Shown here: positions 1 to 4,838 of the stretch, piece after piece
How positions within the stretch are numbered: position 1 is the first letter of the stretch
Layout of the letters: each line of letters begins with the position of its first letter
Source: QQUD01 sp039029915
GTDB taxonomy: Bacteria > Chloroflexota > Anaerolineae > Promineifilales > Promineifilaceae
Direction: 5' to 3'
Assembly: GCA_039029915.1 (NCBI GenBank)
Contig: JBCCFD010000397.1
Coordinates: forward strand, 1-7,723
DNA: 7,723 bases
The notes under the pieces: model-generated
Seen by the model: the letters and a program-made list of their open reading frames with translations, nothing else
Databases searched by the model: none
Told to the model about the DNA's origin: nothing
Translations under genes and position numbers: made by a program

Positions 1-2
1 AG

Positions 3-224
3 CAAATTTGTGATTCTGAGTTTTATGATGGTTGGTGGCTCCCTGAAACAAACCAAATACTATACATCGTTAATAATGGTGAAAAAACGCAATTGAATTT
101 GTTGGACATTGCTACTTGGCAAACCCAATTATTGTGGGAAATTGGAGGGTTATCCAACCCGCTTTCTGTCCGGTCACATATCGTTGGTTGGACTCCGCTA
201 GAGTTTGATGATTCTTCGGAATAG
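3..224 (+). CDS. C-terminal end of an unrecognised protein, possibly beta-propeller-like (5' end outside window)
   Basis: An open frame enters from the left edge and runs 73 codons to a TAG at 222-224. I do not recognise the family. The residues that can be read (DGWWLPETNQILYIV, then a turn, then QLNLLDIATWQTQLLWEIGG, then HIVGWTPLEF) look like one and a half blades of a beta-propeller: alternating hydrophobic strands, an LLDxxTWxxxLL stretch and a final GWTP, as in WD40/TolB-type repeats. The protein ends in an acidic tail, DDSSE. It has no membrane segment or catalytic motif. The gene converges on the recombinase operon. The frame has few alternatives, because the other two forward frames are closed within the first 100 bases. 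The coding call is moderately sure; the fold is a guess from pattern. Confidence 0.55.
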   Translation, partial: QICDSEFYDGWWLPETNQILYIVNNGEKTQLNLLDIATWQTQLLWEIGGLSNPLSVRSHIVGWTPLEFDDSSE

Positions 225-273
225 GCTAATGATGCCATTTTCATTGGACCTTAACAAAACAGTCTCCCACATG

Positions 274-317
274 AAAAAAGAGGGCGGAAGCAAAGAAGCC
301 AACCGCACCTCTCTTTT
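274..317 (-). terminator. Hairpin terminator of the recombinase operon, possibly bidirectional
   Basis: The arms 274-287 and 303-317 pair around a 15-base loop. Positions 284-287 (GCGG on minus) pair with 303-306, A307 is bulged, then 279-283 pair with 308-312, and an A/T run extends the stem. Reading the minus strand, the stem is followed by six T (279-274), as in an intrinsic terminator, about 17 bases past the stop of the second recombinase. On the plus strand the same structure ends in four T (314-317), so it could also stop transcripts of the left gene. Confidence 0.65.
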
Positions 318-333
318 ACGGGGGGAGCAAAGT

Positions 334-1797
334 TTAGCTAAGAAGCCCGTCAGCGGCAACCGTGGCTCGGTCGCCTTGCTCAGCAAGCTGTTCCAAGCTG
401 GAGCGTAGGATATGAACAAACTCCCTTTGCTGGTCATTGAGCGTGCCGTCACTTAAGGCATCGACCAAGGCCACCATTTGAGCCGGTGGCAATGTGGGGG
501 CAGTCGTCGGTGTTGTCTGTAAATTGTGTTCAATGCCCGTCATCGCCCGATAATAGTCGGCGGCCACCGTGCGGTCGTAGAGTCGAGCATACCCTAGTGT
601 AGTGTCAATATTCTTATGACCGAGCAGGGCTTGCACCGTCAGTTCGGGTGCCCCCGCATTAAGCAACAACGTGGCACAAGAGTGGCGCAGCTTATGCGGT
701 CGAATTTGCACGCCGCACCGTTTGCCATAGGTGCGCAGTCGCTCGGCACAATAGGTGGGTGTCAACGGCCGATGCCGATACACAAAAAGATGGTCATCCA
801 AAACGGGGCCTCTTAGCGGTAAATACGCCTCAATGGCAGAGACCGTCTCCGTGCTGAGAAAAACAATCTGGTCCTTAAGTCCCTTAGATTGCACAATGCG
901 CAGTCGCTGATTAGGCAAATCGAGGTCGGCCTGACGCAGGCGACGTACCTCACCAACCCGTAAGCCGCTCATAAGCATAAGCCGCCACCAAGCCCGGTCC
1001 ATGACCCCACAGCGCCGCACCCCTTGCCAAGGGTGAACAGCATCTTGCTCAATTTCAGCCGCCACTCGCTTCAGTTGGGCTAATGGCACATCTTTAGGTA
1101 GATCACGGCCAGATTTAAACCACTTCACTTTGAGCATACGGTCACAAATGGGGATGTCTTGCTCTTTCATAACCCGTAACCAGCCTTGTAGGGCATGAAG
1201 CTCCCTGTTAAGCGTCTTAGGATTGATACCATCCTCCAGTCGGGCATCAACATAGGCAAACCACACCTCTGGCGTAAGGTCAGTCACCTTCGCTATTGCC
1301 CAATGTTTCACTGCCCAACGCAAACATTGCGTGAGCGTGCAGAGGCGGTTGTCTGTGCGGTCTCGTTTCTGCTCGGCCCCCCAGTTGCGCTGGGCATGGC
1401 GCACATAGTCGCGCACCGCTTGGCTCACTTCGTCAGGCAGACCCGCTAGAAAGTAAGCCCAGTTGGTTTGCCGTTCCGGCTTCGGTTTACCCTGACGGGC
1501 ATCAAGCCATTCCGCCCATTTGAGTAACCCTTTGTAATACAGTTGCTGGGTGGCTTTGCTAGAATAGTTCCTCGCGATAATGGCCCGGACGTGGTCAAGG
1601 TCGGCGTCACTGATTTGCCAATACGGTTTGTTTAGCTGGCTAATGGCTAGCCGAACGGCACAGCTGTAGCTGGAGAGGGTGGAATGGCTGTATCCAGCCG
1701 CCTTGGGCCACTCTTGGAAAACGCTATAAGCGCCGCTGTTGGCTGAAGACCAAAAGCGAATGGGGGTGTAAAGTTCGGGATGGATAGGCGAACTCAT
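334..1797 (-). CDS. Large tyrosine recombinase/integrase, second gene of a tandem pair (487 aa)
   Basis: Site-specific DNA recombinase of the tyrosine (phage integrase/XerCD) family, which cuts and rejoins DNA through a covalent 3'-phosphotyrosine. The catalytic set is complete: Arg280 in GLRVGE, Lys305 in QSKG, His368-x-x-Arg371 in HKLRH, His394 in LLGH and nucleophile Tyr403 in TTLGY. At 487 residues it is well above the usual 300-350. Residues about 35-100 and about 150-210 each resemble a helical SAM-like core-binding domain. The catalytic domain is about 235-415, and a Thr/Pro-rich linker (428-438) leads to a helical tail. I chose the ATG at 1797 because it overlaps the stop of the upstream recombinase as ATGA and has an AGGGGG Shine-Dalgarno (1809-1804) six bases upstream. 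The frame stays open further upstream only by running over the neighbour. It is probably co-translated and may act as a heteromeric partner. The target site is unknown. Confidence 0.95.
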   Translation of the reverse strand: MSSPIHPELYTPIRFWSSANSGAYSVFQEWPKAAGYSHSTLSSYSCAVRLAISQLNKPYWQISDADLDHVRAIIARNYSSKATQQLYYKGLLKWAEWLDARQGKPKPERQTNWAYFLAGLPDEVSQAVRDYVRHAQRNWGAEQKRDRTDNRLCTLTQCLRWAVKHWAIAKVTDLTPEVWFAYVDARLEDGINPKTLNRELHALQGWLRVMKEQDIPICDRMLKVKWFKSGRDLPKDVPLAQLKRVAAEIEQDAVHPWQGVRRCGVMDRAWWRLMLMSGLRVGEVRRLRQADLDLPNQRLRIVQSKGLKDQIVFLSTETVSAIEAYLPLRGPVLDDHLFVYRHRPLTPTYCAERLRTYGKRCGVQIRPHKLRHSCATLLLNAGAPELTVQALLGHKNIDTTLGYARLYDRTVAADYYRAMTGIEHNLQTTPTTAPTLPPAQMVALVDALSDGTLNDQQREFVHILRSSLEQLAEQGDRATVAADGLLS

Positions 1798-2675
1798 GCT
1801 GCACCCCCTAAACGCGATTCCAAAATTTGCATGGCGGCTGAATAATCTGCTTGGGTTTGGGTATCTGAAATGTGCAGGTATGCTTCGGTGGTTCGTAGAC
1901 GAGCGTGACCCAATAATCGCTGAACAGTGGTCACCGGCACACTCGCTTCGATGAGATGTCGAGCGAAAGTGTGGCGGAGCTGGTGGCAGGTGACCCAAAC
2001 GGCCGTTTCTTGGCAATATCCCGCCAGCAAAAATTGGATACCCGTTACGGTGAACCGACGCTGAAAGCGATTGAGGAAAACGGCGGGTTCATCCACTTCT
2101 GGTCGCACGGCTAGCCAACCACTAAGCCCATTCAACGCTTGATTAGAGAGGTAGACAACGCGTTCACAATCTCCTTTTCCAACGACTCTCAGGCGAGGTA
2201 AGCGGCCAGTTGAAGGCAGTAAAAGCAGGTCATGCATATTGAGGTTGCGAACTTCACCAACACGCAGACCACAGCGGAGCATGAGCAAAAACATGGCGTA
2301 GTCTCGAGGAAAGTGAATGACTGAGAACAATGTGTCTAACACATCGTCTGACACATCTCTGGGTAAGTGACGACCGCGACGGATGTAATGACGTTGAGGC
2401 AGAACAGGGTTAGGGGGTGCGTCTGGCGAGATGAGGTCGAGATACCTGTACAAGCTACGCAAAGCGGCAAGACGGCGGTTGATGGTGGCTGAAGCATGAC
2501 CCTCATTTTGGCAATGGTCGATGTAGTTATCCACATCTGAGGCATTTATCTCAGCAATGGATTTTCCAGACCAATCGTAGAACAAATGGATGTCATTGGT
2601 GTAATGGATATGGGTTGAAGCATGAGGACTCCGACGACGAAGCCACTGTTGAAATTGAGCAATTTCAGTTAACAT
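1794..2675 (-). CDS. Tyrosine recombinase/integrase, first gene of a tandem pair (293 aa)
   Basis: XerC/XerD-sized tyrosine recombinase. Residues about 1-85 form the SAM-like core-binding domain (helical, ending in NRRLAALRSLYRYL), and about 100-280 form the catalytic domain. All catalytic positions are visible: Arg138 in CGLRVGE, Lys167 in VGKG, His231-x-x-Arg234 in HQLRH, His257 in LLGH and Tyr266 in TTEAY. It is therefore expected to be active. The start is fixed by a near-perfect Shine-Dalgarno, GGAGGTG (2687-2681), placed six bases before ATG 2675. A GTG further up at 2750 would lie upstream of the probable promoter and has no such site. The stop overlaps the start of the larger recombinase by ATGA, indicating translational coupling. 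Both proteins share a GRxLPxDV lead-in to the catalytic domain and GLRVGEVR, so they are likely old duplicates. It could be a mobile-element integrase or a resident recombinase; the window does not decide. Confidence 0.95.
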   Translation of the reverse strand: MLTEIAQFQQWLRRRSPHASTHIHYTNDIHLFYDWSGKSIAEINASDVDNYIDHCQNEGHASATINRRLAALRSLYRYLDLISPDAPPNPVLPQRHYIRRGRHLPRDVSDDVLDTLFSVIHFPRDYAMFLLMLRCGLRVGEVRNLNMHDLLLLPSTGRLPRLRVVGKGDCERVVYLSNQALNGLSGWLAVRPEVDEPAVFLNRFQRRFTVTGIQFLLAGYCQETAVWVTCHQLRHTFARHLIEASVPVTTVQRLLGHARLRTTEAYLHISDTQTQADYSAAMQILESRLGGAA

Positions 2676-2680
2676 GTGTA

Positions 2681-2687
2681 CACCTCC
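2681..2687 (-). promoter_or_regulatory. Strong Shine-Dalgarno of the first recombinase
   Basis: On the minus strand GGAGGTG precedes ATG 2675 by six bases (counting from GGAGGT). It decides the start of the 293-residue protein. It lies inside the imperfect dyad CACCT-GG-AGGTG (2681-2692), which could bind a regulator or partly mask the site. Confidence 0.8.
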
Positions 2688-2713
2688 AGGTGAAAAAAAT
2701 GTGGTTAGAATCT

Positions 2714-2728
2714 GGTCTGATTCAGACC
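2714..2728. promoter_or_regulatory. 15-bp palindrome, candidate operator of the recombinase operon
   Basis: GGTCTGA-T-TCAGACC is a perfect dyad with 7-bp arms and one central base. It lies 39 bp upstream of the recombinase ATG, between a weak -10-like TAAGAT (2736-2731, minus strand) and the Shine-Dalgarno, so a transcript starting about 7 bases past that box would begin within it. This is the position of a repressor or autoregulatory site. A recombinase-binding site is the other possibility. The dyad is seen directly; the role is inferred. Confidence 0.4.
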
Positions 2729-2730
2729 TC

Positions 2731-2761
2731 ATCTTACCACCTGGGGTCACTCTCTAATTAA
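2731..2761 (-). promoter_or_regulatory. Weak candidate promoter for the recombinase operon
   Basis: Minus-strand TTAATT (2761-2756) and TAAGAT (2736-2731) are separated by 19 bases. Both depart from consensus and the spacing is long, so this is tentative. Its only support is that it places the start of transcription at the dyad 2714-2728, just ahead of a strong ribosome binding site. Confidence 0.25.
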
Positions 2762-2877
2762 CTTAATGTAAGAATAGGGGCATTGTGCTGAACATTAAAT
2801 CCATAGGTAATTTTTCGACGTTTCCAATAGTTCGTGATTTGTGAGAAAAAACTCTTTATAAATTATAAGGAATGTAA

Positions 2878-3159
2878 ATGGAACTTAGTTTTGATGACTT
2901 TTTCGTTTTTGTCATGAGCCCAATTTTCGGTCTTTACTTTTTTATTATGGCTTATCGCTCTTGGCGCCATCCAGATAAAATCAGGAAAATGTGGTATCAA
3001 TCTTATGGGAACTCACAATTTATGCAAAATTGGATCGAATCTAGGGTGTATATGTGGATGGCTCGAATTGTAACGTCTATCGGTGCGATATTACTCTTGT
3101 TTGTTTTTGTGACAGCTGTTATTGGTTTTATTTTTAATCTTTATCGAAATTTTGGCTAA
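2878..3159 (+). CDS. Small membrane protein of unknown function (93 aa)
   Basis: I do not recognise this protein. It has two strongly hydrophobic stretches, residues about 7-26 (DFFVFVMSPIFGLYFFIMAY, Phe- and Tyr-rich) and about 64-88 (VTSIGAILLLFVFVTAVIGF and on). Between them is a roughly 35-residue Arg/Lys/Trp-rich segment (RSWRHPDKIRKMWYQS), expected to lie in the cytoplasm by the positive-inside rule, with both ends outside. The ATG at 2878 is preceded by AAGGA (2867-2871) at six bases, a normal ribosome binding site, and an AT-rich leader (TATAAATTATAA at 2857-2868). It is AT-richer than the genes around it. It is divergent from the recombinase operon, sharing the 202-bp spacer, and is followed by a non-coding repeat region. 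No conserved partner is visible. The ribosome binding site plus the clear two-helix pattern make it likely to be real. Confidence 0.65.
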   Translation: MELSFDDFFVFVMSPIFGLYFFIMAYRSWRHPDKIRKMWYQSYGNSQFMQNWIESRVYMWMARIVTSIGAILLLFVFVTAVIGFIFNLYRNFG

Positions 3160-3314
3160 AAAGAATATTTGTACAAGTCTAAAAGATATATATCTGTTTC
3201 ATCAGGGGCGAGACGGCCTAAATCTGGAATACGTTGGAAAATATGCCGCACAGACAAGATAATCATAATTAATATGGTATCTCCCCTAGCTGGGGCAGGG
3301 TCTTCTGATGGAGC

Positions 3315-3340
3315 TGTGGCAGGTGTATCGCCGTGCCACA
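3315..3340. repeat. Perfect 7-bp inverted repeat (hairpin)
   Basis: TGTGGCA (3315-3321) pairs exactly with TGCCACA (3334-3340) over a 12-base loop. No T run follows, so it is not an intrinsic terminator. It sits in a spacer with other dyads and may be part of a genome-wide interspersed palindromic repeat. Only a genome search would show that. Confidence 0.45.
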
Positions 3341-3381
3341 TTGTCTGGGAATTGAGCGTTAGGGTAGCTTTGAATTTTTTC

Positions 3382-3456
3382 AACGCGAAGGCGCGGAGCC
3401 GCAGAGGGGATAGCGTTTGGCTTTTCTCTGCGTTCTTTGCGTCCTCGCGTTTGTTT
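3382..3456. repeat. Imperfect long inverted repeat, probable interspersed element, may terminate + strand transcripts
   Basis: The left arm 3382-3406 (begins AACGCGAAGGCGC, ends GCAGAG) and right arm 3426-3451 (CTCTGCGTT to CTCGCGTT) match inverted at 19 of 26 positions around a 19-base loop. Several mismatches would be G-U pairs in RNA. The right arm runs into TTTGTTTTTT, so the + strand RNA could end here. The arms are a mixture of GCG-rich triplet-like words (CGCGAAGGCGCGGAG; CTTTGCGTCC), a style I associate with multicopy intergenic repeats of environmental bacteria. That association is from memory and is unverified. Confidence 0.5.
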
Positions 3457-3549
3457 TTTGATGCCAGATTAAAGGGTCGCTTATGAAGTGGGGTGGGAAA
3501 CGGGCGTATTCGTTAATCTCTGATTGTTATTTGTTGGGCGTTGATTGTT

Positions 3550-3566
3550 GGAAACGGCCGTTTTCC
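3550..3566. repeat. ACGGCCGT iterated palindrome, intergenic copy
   Basis: GGAAACGGCCGTTTTCC is a near-perfect dyad centred on ACGGCCGT (3554-3561). The same 8-mer recurs inside genes at 1999-2006, 3845-3852, 4452-4459, 4719-4726, 6484-6491 and 7587-7594. All copies are preceded by A on the plus strand, and three extend to AACGGCCGTT. One-base variants lie at 765-772 and 4073-4080. Confidence 0.85.
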
Positions 3567-3624
3567 ACCAATGGTTCAAACAAATGTCAATAGCTCATTC
3601 TCAAAAGTCAAAATTTCTTCTGAA

Positions 3625-3655
3625 TTTTTGTAAGGCGTACCTCAACTTACAAAAA
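3625..3655. promoter_or_regulatory. Perfect 10-bp dyad upstream of the M29-fold gene, candidate operator
   Basis: TTTTTGTAAG (3625-3634) and CTTACAAAAA (3646-3655) are exact inverted repeats with an 11-base centre. They flank the place where a -35 box would lie for the TATACT at 3663-3668. A dimeric repressor or activator bound here would cover the promoter. A hairpin in a longer transcript is the alternative. Confidence 0.5.
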
Positions 3656-3662
3656 ACCGTTG

Positions 3663-3668
3663 TATACT
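3663..3668 (+). promoter_or_regulatory. -10 box TATACT of the M29-fold gene, suggesting a leaderless transcript
   Basis: TATACT differs from consensus at one base and ends 8 bases before ATG 3677. Transcription starting about 7 bases downstream would begin at or next to the start codon. No Shine-Dalgarno precedes this ATG, which fits a leaderless mRNA. No good -35 box is visible at 16-18 bp. Confidence 0.45.
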
Positions 3669-3676
3669 CACAATTC

Positions 3677-4768
3677 ATGTCAACATCATCAAATTGGACC
3701 GTTATTGCTCAACGTATCGTTCGTGGTTTGGGTATCAAGCGCGGCGAGCTCATTCAAGTGCGGGATGACTCTGGCCGAATGGATATCTTACAAGAGGTAT
3801 GCTTGGCTATTGAAAGGCAGGGAGCCACGCCGATGGTACACTTAACGGCCGTTTCTTATATGGAACGCCTTTGGTCAACCGCACCCAAATCGTATTTAGA
3901 AACGTGGGATTCACACCGCCAAAAATGGCTGGAGGATACTGACCGTATTTTAGTGTTAGCGGGGGCTGATCCTGATTTAAGTCAGGTGCCAGATGAGTCG
4001 TTTTGGGCGTGGCGAGAGGCAGAACATCGTTTAACTCAAATTGAAGAATCTAAGCAATGTCCTTATTTGTTAGCGGCCGTTCCCACTCAGCGCCGTGCCG
4101 ACCAGTGCAATTTGTCCCTTTTCAAACTAGAAACCGTGTTGAAAGATGCGCTAAACGTCTCAATCGCTGATCTCCAGCGAAAAAGCGGGGCCATTTTGAA
4201 TGCAATTGGCACCGCCAAAACGTTACACCTTAAAACAGGGGATGATTGCGACTGCTCCCTGCACTTATCCAGCGACCGACGATGGCACATTGATGATGGG
4301 TATATCGATGAACAAGACCGCCAGCAGGGAGCAATCGTGTCAAATTTGCCAGCCGGATCAATTTACACAACCGTCCTTGAAGAAAAAACAAGCGGCTCTC
4401 TTTTCCTACCGCAGGCTGGTGAAGCCCGCCAAGTTCGCTTTGAATTTGAAAACGGCCGTATTGTTGATATTCAAGCGGACAAGGGTGCGAACGAGCTCAA
4501 TGCCCTTTTTGACCATTACTCAGGTGAGCCAAGGCGAGTTGGGCACATTGGTATTGGGTTCAATCCAGCGCTCAAAACCCCAATTGGTTGGACGCTGGTT
4601 GATGAACACGTAGCTGGGTATTTGTTTATCTCATTTGGTGAAAACCGATATATGGGTGGACAAAACGAATCCTCACTCAATATTGATTTTGCGGTACCGA
4701 ATGCGACTTTAGCTGTAAACGGCCGTGATATCATCAGAGATGGCAAATTACGCGTATTCTCAGTGTAA
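3677..4768 (+). CDS. M29-fold protein (AmpS/AmpT-NicX superfamily) without the aminopeptidase metal ligands (363 aa)
   Basis: The fold is that of the M29 metallopeptidases. The N-terminal half starts with IAQRIVRGLGIKRGELIQVR, and the C-terminal half carries NLPAGSIYTT, GHIGIGFNP, VDEHVAGYLFISFG, GGQNESSLNIDF and an NGRDIIRDGKL ending. M29 enzymes bind two metals through Glu, Glu, His and His-x-Asp. Here the corresponding positions read Ser228, His290, Phe318 and Asn335-x-Asp337, so peptidase activity is unlikely. The His in GHIGIG and the Phe in LFISFG instead match my memory of NicX, the Fe(II) 2,5-dihydroxypyridine dioxygenase of this fold, whose ligands are His265, His318 and Asp320. The second His is Asn here. 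The start at 3677 gives a family-typical length and follows a -10 box. TTG 3545 or ATG 3584 would add residues with no family match. It is followed 70 bp later by ppk, which has its own promoter. The fold is fairly sure; the substrate is unknown. Confidence 0.82.
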   Translation: MSTSSNWTVIAQRIVRGLGIKRGELIQVRDDSGRMDILQEVCLAIERQGATPMVHLTAVSYMERLWSTAPKSYLETWDSHRQKWLEDTDRILVLAGADPDLSQVPDESFWAWREAEHRLTQIEESKQCPYLLAAVPTQRRADQCNLSLFKLETVLKDALNVSIADLQRKSGAILNAIGTAKTLHLKTGDDCDCSLHLSSDRRWHIDDGYIDEQDRQQGAIVSNLPAGSIYTTVLEEKTSGSLFLPQAGEARQVRFEFENGRIVDIQADKGANELNALFDHYSGEPRRVGHIGIGFNPALKTPIGWTLVDEHVAGYLFISFGENRYMGGQNESSLNIDFAVPNATLAVNGRDIIRDGKLRVFSV

Positions 4769-4786
4769 AACTTGTTCATATTGACC

Positions 4787-4816
4787 GTGAATTAAAGTGA
4801 ATCGATGATGTATAAT
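4787..4816 (+). promoter_or_regulatory. ppk promoter: perfect -10 with a GTGAAT direct repeat in place of the -35
   Basis: TATAAT at 4811-4816 is a consensus -10, with transcription expected near 4823 and the ppk Shine-Dalgarno just after. No TTGACA-like box lies at 16-18 bp. Instead GTGAAT occurs twice (4787-4792 and 4797-4802), a 10-bp period with an AT spacer TAAA, ending 8 bp before the -10. This is the geometry of activator-dependent promoters such as PhoB/PhoP boxes. TTGACC at 4781-4786 is 24 bp away, too far to serve as the -35. Confidence 0.55.
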
Positions 4817-4838
4817 GATGAGGCAAGGGGATAACTTT

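Larger units (their letters stand above)
3160..3544. other. Gene-free spacer with several hairpin-forming repeats
   Basis: No convincing gene is present. The spacer contains, in order: a 12-bp AT palindrome AGATATATATCT (3184-3195); a short CCCC-TAGCT-GGGG hairpin (3283-3295); a perfect 7-bp stem (3315-3340); and a larger inverted repeat (3382-3453) followed by T runs. The open frame across 3169-3486 lacks a ribosome binding site, starts with TTG and reads straight through the repeats. Its low-complexity Arg/Ser/Phe-rich product looks like chance translation of the repeats. Confidence 0.6.

Noticed and set aside
1798..2016. N-terminal extension of the larger recombinase
   Set aside because: These 73 codons lie entirely over the catalytic end of the upstream recombinase in another frame and have Pro/Arg/His-rich shadow composition. 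The ATGA overlap and AGGGGG site support 1797.
334..2675. Three-recombinase (RIT) element or complete integrative element
   Set aside because: Only two recombinases are present. By eye I found no matching direct or inverted repeats between 225-333 and 2676-2877, no tRNA gene and no cargo.
334..2675. Higher GC of the recombinase block as proof of recent transfer
   Set aside because: Sampled stretches are 55-62% GC, but ppk itself varies from about 38 to 60%, so composition alone is not decisive.
2676..2750. Earlier GTG start for the first recombinase
   Set aside because: It would lie upstream of the dyad and -10-like box and has no ribosome binding site. ATG 2675 has GGAGGTG at ideal spacing, and the family domain begins there.
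3234..3263. Promoter-like TTGGAA-18-GATAAT in the spacer
   Set aside because: No gene begins within 400 bases downstream and the hairpin with T run lies in between. It is a plausible chance match in AT-rich DNA.
3169..3486. A 105-codon open frame on the plus strand in the spacer
   Set aside because: It starts with TTG, has no ribosome binding site, crosses all the inverted repeats, and gives a low-complexity Arg/Ser/Phe-rich product typical of translated repeats.
3545..3676. TTG 3545 or ATG 3584 as start of the M29-fold protein
   Set aside because: The added residues do not match the fold, span the ACGGCCGT copy and the 10-bp dyad, and have no ribosome binding site. ATG 3677 gives a family-typical 363 residues.
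3677..4768. Active M29 aminopeptidase
   Set aside because: The Glu, Glu, His and His ligands are read as Ser, His, Phe and Asn; only the Asp remains.
4815..4838. ATG 4815 or 4818 as the ppk start
   Set aside because: They overlap or abut the -10 box TATAAT. ATG 4839 has AAGGGG upstream at suitable distance.
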